NCBI RefSeq assembly: GCF_000321225.1
Contig: NW_004450459.1
Coordinates: 3,802,353-3,866,352 of the forward strand
Direction: 5' to 3'
DNA length: 64,000 bases
Source of the DNA: Odobenus rosmarus divergens
Lineage: Eukaryota; Chordata; Mammalia; Carnivora; Odobenidae
This document shows, piece by piece, positions 10,096-22,140 of this stretch. Numbering within the stretch: position 1 is the first letter of the stretch; each line of letters opens with the position of its first letter. The notes below the pieces were generated by a model. It worked only from the letters and a program-made list of their open reading frames with translations, ran no database searches and was not told the origin of the DNA. The position numbers and the translations under genes are program-made.

Positions 10096-11099
10096 ACCGC
10101 TGTCTCCCTTTTTTTCTCCCACTCCCCATCCTAGAGTCAACCACATGCCTAATATTTAGATGTGCCCTTTGCCCACTACTACCCAAGCCAAACTCTCCTC
10201 TGGTCTGCCACTTAATCTCATTTCCACTCCAAATTGAAGTTTTCCAAAGAAACTATTAGTTTACTGAGATCAGATGTGTGTGTGTGTGTGTGTGTGTTAA
10301 TAAAAGTTGGGAAAGATTTGTTAAATATTCTGTGGATTCAAAAAGATATTTGTGGCAATGTATTCTAACTCAGATACAAGGACAAAGCTAAATTGTATAT
10401 TTGTATTATAATTGTTACTTAAGTCAAAAGGTATGTAGGAATAGTGAAGTAAAAAATATTTCATTAACATTTTAAATAATTTTAAAAGCCAGAGTTTACT
10501 AAAGGGCCCAATATAATAAAATGGGAAGTACTTTAGCCTTCTTGTATTTCTCCAATTAAAAGTAATTTGCGGATATTTAGAAAACAAAAGCTTTTAATGA
10601 TTAAATTCATATCTTATCTATAAGAAATAGGTATGAAAGATGCCATGAAATTGTGTGTGTATGTGTTTTTATAATGTCTTGGGTTAGATTATGCTAATGG
10701 CAGTATTTCCATTTATTCAATTTAATATTTGGTTTTGATATTTACTCTTCACTTGCTGAGACAGAGTGGCGCAGGTGAATCTGTTGATTGCTATGGAAAT
10801 GTGAAATAATTTTCTTGTGGAGCTGAGACTTCTGATTTCTAGAAATCGAAGGTCTTAACTTTAAGTATTAACTTGAAAAGGGGCACAGGAAAAGGGCTAG
10901 TCTTTAAGCCCAAGATTTATCTACAAAATATTATTAAATCAAATGCATCCATGGGCATATAGACCATTCAAAAAAGCTAAGTGAAACCTGATTGTCTAAT
11001 CAGGAGAGACCATGTTATCAGAGATGTGGCAAAATAATACAGTTGTTAATTGTGTTGTGGTGCCATAGTCACAGCCCAGAGATAAAAGGAAGTTTAAGA
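10096..11099. other. Unique DNA with a (TG)n microsatellite
   Basis: AT-rich single-copy-looking DNA. A (TG)n run of about 11 units lies at 10275-10297. No gene seen. Confidence 0.5.
10275..10297. repeat. (TG)n microsatellite
   Basis: Uninterrupted TG dinucleotide run of about 23 bp. Confidence 0.95.
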
Positions 11100-11270
11100 C
11101 AGTGCTTCTCAAACTTCAATGGTCATATCAATCAGCTGGGAATCTTACTGAAATGCAAATTCTGCTTTAACAGAATTGAGTAGGCCTTCAATTCTGCATT
11201 TCTAAAAGCTTTCAGGGAATGCCTATGCTCTTGGTCTTCAGACCACACCTCATAATGTGGATGAGAAATT
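11100..11270 (+). mobile_element. MER20-type hAT-Charlie DNA transposon
   Basis: CAGTGCTTCTCAAACTTCAA at the left end and, further in, CTGGGAATCTTACTGAAATG, TTCTGCATTTCTAA and CAGACCACACCT follow the MER20 order. The right terminal inverted repeat is degraded. It is a non-autonomous element with no coding capacity. Confidence 0.8.
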
Positions 11271-12486
11271 GGGGTAAGTTTCATGATTCCACTCCGTTTT
11301 TCTGTACCTCCCTTCTCTCCAACAGTGGGCCGACCTTCCCATCTAAGCAAGTCAGAGTGAATTGTGGTACTAAAAGGATAAGGTGAGGCATAGTTTCTGT
11401 AACACTTTGCTGTAGATAAGTCAACTAAAAAGAAGTTACATATTCTTTACATATTAGCTTGCTAAGATCACTCCTGGGCCACAACAGAAATAGTAAGATT
11501 ATTGGTAACATACGTACTCCGTGAGATTTTCTTGAGCTTTATGTTGTTTTGTTGATAGTTAGAGGTAGGAAAGTTGGAATTTTCTACCAAACTATGTACC
11601 TAGCACAAATATGTCACTTAGTAATTTGAAAATAAGGAAAATTATTACTTGGATTGAAAAAAATAAGATGCATAGAATATAAATAAATAATTCAACACCA
11701 CTGTAATTAAATGAATGCTTCCATTTCTTCTGGTAATTGGATAGCTTATCACTTCTTACAAATCCATGTGCGACTTCCTCGATGGCAAGGACTGTACCTT
11801 GTGCCCTGTCTGTGCATTCTGGAGGGTGTTGGGCAGTTCAGGGCGTGCCAGAGCCTTTATCACATGCAGCCTTTTCTGCTTCTCACTCTGTATTCTACTG
11901 CTTTGTTTTGCAAACAAGATGCCTGAGTAGAAAGCCTGTCGTGCAAAAGCTGTAGTTCAGGGTGCACATGTGGTTCCGGTTTTCACTTCCTGAGGATCAT
12001 TTGTTTTGAGGTGACTCTCATTCTCTTTACTTTTACAGAGAGCCTTGTCTAGCGTTTGAAAAGGATCTTGACAAGAGCTCTTGAATGATTCTCTGGGAAC
12101 AAATTATGTCACTTTTCAGATTGTAAACATCTGCCAAATTATTGTTAAAATTTGGGGATGAGTTGATTATACTCTTCTGTCTTGTATATGTTTGAAACTC
12201 TGCATAAGCAAAATATGAAAGAAATAGGGACTCAGACAAGGGAAAACACTATTTATCAGGTCAAGGTTGTGTAAGAATAGGGAACCCAAAATGGACACAA
12301 AGACATGCATTTATATATCCATTACATATGCATGTCCTTTGATAGAACTGTAAATTCAAAATTTTACAAAAAGATTTATTTGATTAATTATTTCTAGAGA
12401 TTAAAAAGGGTCAACTCTTTAGAAGCTTATTACTATCTTAATCTACTCAACTAGGTTACAAAGGATCCAGTGTAAGAAGATATTTT
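11271..12486. other. Unique DNA
   Basis: No gene or repeat family recognised. AT-rich. Confidence 0.5.
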
Positions 12487-12500
12487 AAAAGGCTACAGTG

Positions 12501-12730
12501 GGAGTGCCTGGGTGGTGCCGTCAACTGGTTAATCCTCGGACTCTTGGTTTTGGCTTAGGTCCTGATCTCAGGGTTGTGAGAATGAGCCCCACATGGGGCT
12601 CCACACTCAGTGGGGAGTCTGCTGAAGTTTCTCTCTCCCTCTCCTTCTGCCCCTACCATTACCACCTCCACCCCCGCACTCTCTTCCACTCTCTCTCTAA
12701 AATAGATAAATCAATCTTAAAAAAAAACAC
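12501..12730 (+). mobile_element. Old SINEC copy
   Basis: Diverged CAN SINE: GGAGTGCCTGGGTGG head, GAGCCCCACATGGGGCTCC, long CT-rich segment, then AATAGATAAATCAATC and an A-rich tail. Flanked by AAAGGCTACAGTG (12488-12500) and AAAGGCTATAGTG (12731-12743), a 13-bp TSD with one mismatch. Confidence 0.9.
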
Positions 12731-12743
12731 AAAGGCTATAGTG

Positions 12744-15320
12744 CCTAATGAAGGTTCCCTGCTCATGATCAGGATAGAGAATAAAGCTTCAAGTTTGGTG
12801 GTTATATGGGTCCATTTGTTGTCTCAGTAGTGCTCACTTACTGAACTTGATTTGTCATGTCAAATATTAGTTACTAAGAAACACTGTATGAGAATCTGGA
12901 CTGATTAGTGCAAAACTAATACTGCGGTTAGTGAAACAACTTGAAGTAAATCAGATTAGTCATTCATGCACTTGTTTGAGCAACAAACATTAACTACAAG
13001 CATATTTTGTACAAGACATTATTCTAATAACTACAGGAGAAACAAGTTATATTAGGTTTGTTTTTTCTCCAGTATCTTGCAGTTTAGTTAAGAAGATTTG
13101 ATTTATGTATTTAACTGTAACACAAAGAATCTGCAGTAAGTTCTACCAGAAAGGTATAAATGAAGGTCTAATGAAGTTAGCGGGTAGGTAGGCAGAGTAC
13201 TTTTGTCTAAGAAGGTTGTCCTGTAGATGATGAGTTAATAAAAGAGTCTTCATGTTAAAAAAACTTCTAGATAGGTCAGTGTGAGAAATGTTATTTTCTG
13301 ACTTGAAAATATCCTAGCCCTTTAGGCTTTACTTATTTAGATAGACATTTATAAACATAAGCAACTCAAAACTGTGATTTAACATTTTAGTACCAGGTTA
13401 GTTATAACCTATTGAATATACAAATAATACAAATAAAGTTACAGACCAGATTGTAGTATGATTCAGATTTTATAACAGTTCATGTGTATATTCATGTCCA
13501 CCTATACATGTCTATCTAGATTTGGAAAATTTGGGGCAAGGAGTACACCAAACTCTAAGAGTCGTTAAGTCTAGGGGATAGAGTTGGATGAGTGGAATAG
13601 GGAGAAAATTTTACTTCTTAGGTGAACTTTGGGAGAGTTTTGCTTTTTCTTTCTCTTTGGTACTTTTCAAATTAAGAAGTTATAATTTCAGTTCTCATAT
13701 AGAAAGAATCTTTGAAAAGGATAAAGTCCATGTCTCTGTCTTTAGGTAAAATGATAAAATCATGTCTTGCCCATCCCACAGGTGAGGAGAGCTAGGCCTT
13801 TTCTTGTTTTAGGTTTTAGATTTTTCCTTTTTATGTAAACAAAGCACTGCAGTGTGATTGAATATTGTGGCTTATATAACAATACTAGGAGGAAAATACA
13901 CCACAATTAAAACTGTGTTTGTGTGAGACAGGAAAGGTTATGGGTGATCTATTTTCTTTTCCTTATATTCCAAATTTTCTGTAATATGATTTTTGATGTT
14001 TTGATTAATTTAAAGAATAAAACAAAAAGTTATCTAAAATACATTGGCTTATGTAATGACATGCACGTGCATTTTAAGACCATTAAAGGATTAAATTTAC
14101 AATGCATTTTGAAACTGTCACAAGAAGATTACAATTAGATATGTCTTATTTCTAAAGTATAAATCAGTAAGATAACATCATTTGTAAGTGATACCATATG
14201 TGAATCATTAACAAGTTAATGATGGCCAGCTTCAAGGATACTCTTGCTTTTCTAATAAATGTTGCATTCACATTAAAAACATAACACACGAAAGGAGAAT
14301 ATTTTGCAAACATCTGCTAAAAGTGTCAGGATGTTTGGCTATTTTTTCCCTAAAAGTCAATATTATAAGTAGTGTTGTAACATTTCAGATATCAAGATGT
14401 TTACTAGCAAGTGTTCATCATGCATTTTTCCCTATTAGCTATGTGGCAGCTCCACATAATGGAAAGGCCACCGACGCTGCTTTTAGACCCAGGTCCACCA
14501 CATGCGAACCGTGGGGAGCATCATTGTTGGGTGTCCCTTAAGCTCTCTCGCCATCAGTATCTTTGTTTGTTAAAAAAAAAAAAAAAAAAACGAAATAAGA
14601 GAAAAAAATGATTCTTTTCTTCCGTTGGTGGATATTATATCTGCTATATTTTGTCTAAGAAACCACATGCCTTCAATTGGGTGGGTGGAAGTGGGTGGGG
14701 TTCTTAGAGTGAGGGGAATGGTTGGGGGTCAGCAGGGCTGGTTTCATGGGCACGTGACCAGTGCAGTCACACAGAGCTCCATGTTCAGCAGGGTCTCCCA
14801 CTTGATTTCGGGTTCTATGGTCATCATTCTAAAATTCTTAGTTATTTTATCTTAATTTTGTGATTTATAAGTCAAGTTGGATATGACACTGGAGAAGGAC
14901 TGGGGTCTCCCAGCTGACTCCCTGCCATCCCAAGGTGGCTCTTAGCTGCTGGCTCCTTTGCCCCCTGGACCCTGACTGGCCTCCTGGGTCCTCCTCCTTC
15001 TGCAGGGTCCTGGGCACAGGTGAGGAGAGCTGGGCTTGGTGCATTGCACATGTGGGGGTGAGCCTTTTACCCACTCCCAATCCAGGTAACTAGTACAACC
15101 CATATCTCTTGGGCTGGGGTATTGAGCTTGTAAGAGGGAACATGACTGGTTGAGTACTCCTATCTGCAACTGAGACACCATGTGTGTGTTGGGTGGCTGG
15201 TATGAGGGGATACCTGGCAGCTGATAAGCTGTCCACATGGAGATGTGTGCACATTCCATGTGATGGGTGAGGCCCTGGCTCTGTAAGCCACTGAGCTGGC
15301 CAGATCATTCCTCAGCCCAG
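12744..15320. other. Mostly unique DNA
   Basis: No gene recognised. Contains a weak old repeat (12964-13160) and a poly-A run at 14572-14590 with no retrocopy recognised upstream. From about 14660 to 15300 the DNA is more GC-rich, with overlapping short reading frames that show no known domain. Confidence 0.5.
12964..13160. repeat. Ancient interspersed-repeat fragment, family uncertain
   Basis: AACAAACATTAACTACAAGC followed by ATTCTAATAACTACAGGAG and CAGTTTAGTTAAGAAG resembles the old repeat that reads 'AACATTTATTGAGYRCCTAC ... GCTGGGGATACA ... CAGTCTAGTGGG'. Strongly diverged. Confidence 0.3.
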
Positions 15321-15335
15321 GGGAGCTAACATTGA

Positions 15336-15490
15336 ATAGCAAGCAAGCAAGAAAGAAGGATAGAAGAGAGGGAGGGAAGAAAAGGAAGGAAGAAAAGGAA
15401 GGAAGAAAAGGAAGAAAAGGAAGGAAGGAAGGAAGGAAGGAAGGAAGGAAGGAAGGAAGGAAGGAAAAAATAGAAAAAAAAGAGAAAAAC
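15336..15490 (+). repeat. GA-rich tract with (GGAA)12 microsatellite
   Basis: A purine-only stretch. The core 15419-15466 is twelve uninterrupted GGAA units, preceded by imperfect GGAAGAAAA and followed by an A-rich segment. GGAA is the core ETS-factor site, but nothing here shows regulatory activity. The short reading frames over it are an artefact of composition. Confidence 0.95.
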
Positions 15491-15639
15491 AAAAACCCAG
15501 AGAGAGTTACCACGAATGAAAGGTAAAGTCTTTCTATTTTAGTGTCTGTGATGACACTTTGTACCTGCTTTTTGAACCACAGACCCCACATTTTCATTTT
15601 GTGCCGGGCCCTGCCAGTTATTTAGTCTGTCTGTGTGTC

Positions 15640-15748
15640 AAGGTGTGTATGAGGTTGCTGAAAAGATTGGATGAGGTAAGATATAGTAAGCATCTCACAA
15701 AGGGTCTGGTACATAGTAGGTCTTCGCTAAGTAGAAGGATTAGGAAGT
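15640..15748 (+). mobile_element. MIR SINE fragment
   Basis: GTTGCTGAAAAGATTGGATG, then GTCTGGTACATAGTAGGTC and TTCGCTAA, correspond to the MIR 3' part (GAGGATTAAATGAG, then GCCTGGCACATAGTAGG, then CTCAATAAA). Confidence 0.6.
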
Positions 15749-15749
15749 A

Positions 15750-18700
15750 AATTGTGTGCCTTCAAAATATAAAAAGATTAGGAAGGAAATTCTGGAAGGG
15801 ACAAATAATCCTACCAAAATCACGAGTGAGGAATCCTTCCATTTTGCTTTCCCTCCTCTTTCCCTATCTTCAGTACAGGTGGCTATTTCTAGGGCACGGC
15901 TCGCTCCTTTCATAATAGAGATTTTGTTTTTGAGGACTCATTCTGCAAGTTTTTGGCGTCATTATTTGGAAAGTGGTTTGCAATGCAAGAGGCCATTTCT
16001 AGAGCCGTGTGAGGAAGAATGATTGGCTGAACACAGCACGTGTGGTGCCGGTCCATCCAGTCACCGGAGCAGTATTTTGATATGGGTTAAAAGGTAGCCT
16101 GGGGGGGCGGCAGAGCTGGAAGGCCTTAGAGAACCTTTGCCTGAGCCCCTCCTCTCCCAAGCTGATTTGTTCTCGGTCTCCGTATGTGTGTCTGAACTTC
16201 AAAACGGAGCATCGCAAAAGCAGCATGGACCTGTTAAATGTTGTAGACTCTCAGCAAGAGAAAAAAATCATCGTAGCCTCTGGGACAGGAAAATGCCCTG
16301 TTTGTTTTTGTGTCTTAAGAATAGTAGTTTATCAAAAAGGAGTCTACGTAGCTTGCTGAGAAACATTTTCCAGAGAATTAAGTCTCTGTTTTCTCTTGTC
16401 TTATTTTTACCTTTGCCACTAACCCATGAGCAGTAAAACTCCAGAACCTTATAAAGTCTTATGGCCAATAAAATAATTCATGAATGTAATACGTTTGGTC
16501 TGGGGAAATCTATTTTTATCCATTACATGGTACATGGAGTGCCCTGTACTTTCTTCCAAGTAACTTTTGGAGGCTATCTGGTGAAATAATTCACTATAAC
16601 TAGCAGTTATTTTCTGGAGACTGCTATTGTTTTGACATGGAGAGCATTGAAAACATATGGTCTTTCATGTCTCTTGCCTTGTGCTTTCCTTAAAAATGTT
16701 TATATTTGCTTGTGGTAAAATGCATTAAGTTTCATAATCCTGAACAACCTTCTGGTACGCAGATTCACTTTCAAGCCGTGCAACTGGAGAAACAGAAGTT
16801 TTTACAAAAAGATGAGATTTTCTTATGTAGCTGTGCATTTTATACAACACAGGTGCCAAATTTTATTTTATTTTTTCTAATGTTCAAATTCCAAAGCAAC
16901 TGCTAGGGTAAATTATCTCTGGGCCGCCTTCTCGATAGCTAACATTTTTCCAGAATCAATGTAAGTTTGGCCAGAATTTGTCAGCCTGAAAGACATGGCA
17001 AGGTCTGTGCGCATTTAACCTCAGAATGTGGTTTCTACACTGTTCATTGACCCTTGTGATTATGACAATAAATGTTTCCTGTGCATATGGTGGAATGAGA
17101 TGGCTTGGTTGAAAGCTTTTCCTTGATACAAGATGACTATAAAAAGTACATTTTCTTCATACACTATGATAAATCGACTGGGCATTATTGCTAGTGCTAT
17201 TTCATTTATGTCCAGAATCAATAATCTGTCTTTGTCCTTAGCATTTGCCATTTTTAAGTCAAGGAAATAAGAGGTAGTTTTGGCTGTGCTCATTAGCAAT
17301 GGAAATCCAGAGCAAAATTTGAAGGCATCTAAATACACATATTTAGAAAGGAGATGGTTTTCAGGTTTGCTGAAATTAAATCTCAATTAGAGATTGCATG
17401 CTAGTTGGTCAAGCTTTATATTTTGATTTATTTTGTTATATGCATTATAATGTAATGGACTGTATACCATATTTTTAAGGCATATGCATACCTTTGCTTT
17501 CCTGACCTTTGTTTTCAGTTGATGGCAAGTTCAGTCTAAAATGTTTGTTGGGGCTAAATTTCAAGTAGTTTTATCATACTGCTGATAGACTTTGTACCAA
17601 ACTAGAATTCTGAGGCCCATTATAAGTTTGAAAAATACCTTAGCGTGTTCAGTATTGAAAGTCTGCAACTTTTTTTTTCAAAGCTCCTTTATAATATGTA
17701 CATAATAAAATATTCTAGTTACGTTTTAATTTATCAATTTATTAGAATTGTGTCTCTTTTAAAGAACTTCAGTGTACCAAAGAAAAATTGGAAGAGACAC
17801 TCCCTTGCCCCCAAGTTTATGGCAACACCAGTTAAAATATCAGAGTAATTGTAATGCCCAAAAGCTCATTTTATAATGAATGTGGTTTTCCAAAGCATAC
17901 AATTTTCCGGTACTTTGGGCCAATTTTCAAAGAAAAATTATTTAATCTTTATTTGAGGTATTAGTTAAAGGAAAAACAGCTTGACTCTAAGCACTTTGGA
18001 ATTCATTCAAGACTCAAATTGTTAAAAGTGATTCAATCTGTTCACCGTCTTGGGTTTTTCAGAGATTATCCACCTGTGGTAAATTCAAAAACCAGAGAAA
18101 ACTGTATTGTTAGAACATTTTCCAATTGGCCCATCAAGTACTTTATGGAGATTTCTTGTCTGGAAAAGATGGGCATGACATGCACCATTTGTTCTATTTG
18201 CTTTGAGAAGATAATAATGGCAAAAAAAAACAAACAAACCCAAAAAACAAAAAAACAAAACCCTGCAATATTCTTAAAGTTGTACAGATATTCCCATATG
18301 GACAGCACATGAATTTTCAAGATGAAGGCACTTTGAAAGGGATTTTGACTCTATGGAAGTTACATGAGCATTGGGATGGGAAAATCAGGCCAATCCTTAT
18401 TAGTATGATTAAACCATTCTTACACAGGCTTTACCTAGAATAGAAACAAGTCATCCAGAACCTGACTGAAGTGAGGTAATGAATATAATAAGCTACGGAA
18501 GCAAGAGAAATCAGGGTGCTGCCAAGTGGTTGAGTTTGATTAGTATTAGAATGAGAAAGCTCTGATTTTGAAGGGAGTATTCAGTAGCATCAGTATTTTC
18601 AGACACTAAAAATTCTGACAAGCACTGTGTGACCCAGGCCAAGAGGCTGAGAGTAACTCTGATTATCCAGTTTCATTGTGAGCATTTTATTCAAGGAAGA

Positions 18701-19835
18701 ACCACTAGAACTTGTGAAAGGTACCTACCATGAAGTTGTCAGAAATAGTATAACTCTGTCTGATAAATTCTTGATATTCCGAATATATTCACTGTGATAT
18801 GTTTGGCATGCGTTGTGATCTCTCTAAGCAGTCCTTGCCCATCTCGAGCCAATGAAATGTTTTGTGTTTTGAATGTATATCTGTTTTCACAGTCAGATTC
18901 AGCCAGTGGAACAGATTTCTGAGTCTGGTATTGAATGGTTTCAGTTTGGAGTTTTGCAGACTGGGAACATTTTTGTAGTGAAAGCCACAGTGAAATAGAG
19001 CTTTGCCCTGTGAACGTATATTTGAAAATCAGTCAAACTTTGATTTAGGTCAAGTATTTCAAAATAAATTCTTCAGCTTTAAAGTTATAAAAATTATTAT
19101 AAAAATATTGTTGAGAAATATTTTTTCTTACTACAAATCACCTTTTAGTATATGACGATAAACAGAATTCAGTCACAAAAGAACAATCAATGTATCTTTT
19201 GAAGAAAAACAGTTCTGATGATTTTATTTTGTTTTATTTAGACCTGTCCCAGCTGAATCCAGATAATATGTGAGGAAGCTAGAGACTGGGCCCCCTAACC
19301 CGTGCTGCCCTCCCTCTAACAAGTTTTGGTCAAAAACTATAACCAAGTGATTGAAACAGATTATATATCCTAATCTGAGGCACTTTTGAGTTTTGTTTTG
19401 GAGAAACTCTGCAGCACTGCCTTTTGCTTGAATAAGGGAATTTGACAAACCCAGCCAAGTCCAGGTAGATGCTGGCCTCTGGTGAGGAACTAGAAGGAGG
19501 CTAAGGGTCTACCTGGACTGTGTGCAGGGAGAAGCTAAACGAGGTCCCCTGTGATTCTCTTGGCCAGTAAGAAATTCTTCAAAAACAAATCTTGTTTCTA
19601 GGAAGTGATCTCTAGGCTAACCTACTGAGAAGCCTTGGAAAATTGCCTTCATCTAATGGCTCCATATTATTAGTCATTCTGGAACCTAATACTGGGGGAA
19701 ATTAGCAAAAATCAAGGTTTTCTGTGAAGCAGATGAAAGAAGCTCTTTTACTCATCCCAAACAGACAATTTAGAGACGTGTAAAAAAAAAAAAGATGGAA
19801 GAATAACACAATATATATTGGAGAATCCATTTCTA
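15750..19835. other. Long repeat-poor unique segment
   Basis: About 4 kb with no repeat I can name except A-rich low complexity at 18221-18260. No reading frame here has a recognisable domain. The scarcity of interspersed repeats is notable against the rest of the window. Confidence 0.5.
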
Positions 19836-19839
19836 GACA

Positions 19840-19975
19840 GTGTCGTAAATTGTCAGACCTGGAAAGTTCTCAAAACTAGAAGTCATTTAGTCAAACCCCT
19901 TCACCTCCTTTTCTTATACCTTAAGTAAACTGAGGACTGGGCTGATTCAGTAACATAATTGCCAAGGCTTATTTA
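19840..19975 (-). mobile_element. Possible MIR fragment, antisense
   Basis: GAAGTCATTTAGTCAAACCC, then ATACCTTAAGTAAACTGAGG, resembles the old 'CATCTAGTCCAACCCC ... GATGAGGAAACTGAGG' text shared by MIR-related repeats. Weak. Confidence 0.35.
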
Positions 19976-20773
19976 TGTGACAAGCTACAGAAGTAGGTGG
20001 CTACATGGTATACTAAAACTTAAATTCCAATTTTCCTGCCTAATGATCTAGAGGGTATTTCTTTCTTATAGACCCTATAAAAAGACGTGCCATAACCAAC
20101 CATTACTGTACGCCCTTGACACAGGACATCTCCTGATTTCCTAAATTAACAAGTGAACGTTTATGCAACTTACCACATTTTAACAATATTTTCAACTTCT
20201 AATAAAGTTTTTTCTCTTGCTAAGTGAATAATTTGTATTCTGGAGTATAGGTGAAGACTTTTCTTCAGTTGCTTTAACTTGCTTCTATATGAAATGTTCG
20301 TATTAATCCAAGACACTAAGTCACTGCTGAATTGAACATTCCAAACTTGCAGACAACCTTTCACTAGAGCCTACTTTCATTGGCTTCTCTGCTTCTATTT
20401 CCAGCTCTAGGGTTAAATATCTTGGGAAAGAGAAGTTGGAAATGGCTTGTTTGTTCACCTATCAAGAGAGACGTGTTGAGGTAAAATGCTGACACTTAGC
20501 TGGGCCCACTCAGTAGCCAATTTTCTCTTCTGAGTATTACTGACTTTTGTGAGACGTTAAAAATGCAAAGGTCAAATTGACTAATTCAGGAGTCTACTGT
20601 ATCTCTAATTAACCTAGGGTAAGATCTTTTGACAAAATCCTTTCAATTTCTGGCAGTACTACACACAATCCACCATCTGCCCTGTCACCCGTCCTCTCTA
20701 TTGAGTGATGTAACACGCGGTTAGTAGATACCACTGGAGATAAGTCTACCAGTCATAAACATGGAAACAGATT
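19976..20773. other. Unique DNA
   Basis: No gene or repeat family recognised. Confidence 0.5.
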
Positions 20774-20806
20774 AATAACAACAACAACAACAACAACAAC
20801 AACAAA
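20774..20806. repeat. (CAA)n microsatellite
   Basis: About nine uninterrupted AAC/CAA units. Confidence 0.95.
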
Positions 20807-21009
20807 AACCCAGAGGCCAGTTGGAAGTTAAGAGCAGGTGTGTTTCCCTGAGAATTTTGGTCCCTAACTCTGCACCCAGTGACTGTCAGGCTATGCTGAA
20901 TCCAGAATCAGCAAAAGGTTGGCTTCGTTGTCACTGCATTTCTGGTTGTTTTTTTGGCAATATTCATATCACATGGTCTCTTTTTACAGTCTCTTTTCAA
21001 TTGCTTGTT

Positions 21010-21345
21010 CTTTCTTCATCTCTCCCCCCATTTCAGTCGGTTGTTTCCTCCTATCTTTGTAGTATCTTGGACATGTGTCTTTTTTCCCACTGCCACTCCT
21101 GTCACCAAACTCCAACCCTCTCTACCTCTTACTTGATTGATGAATTGGCCTCTTGTCGTTTTTTTCCACCTTGATTTTCCCTCTGCAGTTAATTTTCTTT
21201 TCCTTTGGTAGACTAAGCTTCTTAAGACACAGGCCATTCATCCACTTAAATCCTCAAAATATCTCAAAGCTTTGCCATTGGCTACCGAGTGAAGAACAAA
21301 TGCTTCCAGCTGATGTTCAATGTTTTCTTTCATGGTGGAGGTAAA
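21010..21345 (+). mobile_element. LINE-2 fragment
   Basis: The stretch around 21235-21330 (TTAAATCCTCAAAATATCTC ... TTTGCCATTGGCTACC ... GTGAAGAACAAATGCTTCCA) follows L2 text 'TTAAAATCCTTCAATGGCTTCCCATTGCC ... AAGTCCAAACTCC'. Diverged; the left edge is uncertain. Confidence 0.45.
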
Positions 21346-21774
21346 AACAACTCAAATACCTATAGGCATCAGGCATATGTGAAGCAAGGTTTAAGGAAAA
21401 CTTGTCTTTATTACAAACGACAAGACAGCCTAGTCATAATAATAAACGGTAACTGACCTGTGCAGCGGCAATAGGAAGTGGTAGGAACTGTGGCCACTGG
21501 CGGAGTTTATGCCCTGTTCAGAGGCTTACCTCTCACCTCCACTGATACGTGGAAATGCAAGCCCAGTATTGCTGCCAGAACTTTAGATTTTTTCAAGAGA
21601 CGCTAAACACTTAGAATTTTATGTGCAACCTCCATTTTTTTAAAGACTGATAGCTTATTCAAACGAAACTCTTCCTCTCTCTTCAGGTAAAAAAAAAAAC
21701 TAAGTACTGGCCAGGCCAAACAAGTCACCAGGTAGCTAAATTCAGCTCATGGCCTGAATGAGCTGTATGTAGTA
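21346..21774. other. Unassigned sequence between L2 fragments
   Basis: No recognised repeat or gene. It may be a deleted or replaced part of the L2 on either side. Contains a poly-A run at 21690-21700. Confidence 0.35.
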
Positions 21775-22140
21775 TGCTTCTCCCCCCATATGGACTTTAT
21801 GTTCCATGCCATAGCCTTTTTCCCATCATGAGCTCCACGGTCTTGCCTCTTTGCCCTTGTCCTTGTAGTTCTTACCCCAGGAAAGTCTTCTCCACATCCA
21901 GTCTATTAAAATCTTACCTATCATGGAAGCCCACCCCAAATTCTATGTCCCCCAGGACCACCTCCTCCTTCTCTCAGCCAGGCAACTTACTTTCTTACAG
22001 ACCTTGAATCCTCTCTTCTGTGGCCCATTCCTTACCTCTGCCTTGCACATTGGCCGTTTCTACTTGACTCTAGGATGCATGAGGTACGACTGTCTCTAGA
22101 AGCCCACAGTCTTTGCAAATAACCCCTAACTATAGCTGAA
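21775..22140 (+). mobile_element. LINE-2 3' region fragment
   Basis: TTAAAATCTTACCTATCATG followed by GAAGCCCACCCCAAATTC, CCCCAGGACCACC and a CT-rich run resembles the L2 segment 'CACCTCCTCCAGGAAGCCTTCCCTGACTCCCCCAG'. It may continue the fragment at 21010-21345. Confidence 0.45.

Noticed and set aside
14441..14590. Possible processed pseudogene ending in an 18-19-bp poly-A
   Set aside because: The upstream DNA encodes nothing I recognise, there is no AATAAA just before the A-run, and no matching flanking repeat was found.
15332..15597. Lys/Glu/Gly-rich and Pro/Ser/Phe-rich open frames on both strands
   Set aside because: They are translations of the GGAA microsatellite and the purine-rich DNA around it.
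20821..21174. 117-codon open frame
   Set aside because: It overlaps L2-like sequence and pyrimidine-rich DNA. No protein family is recognisable.
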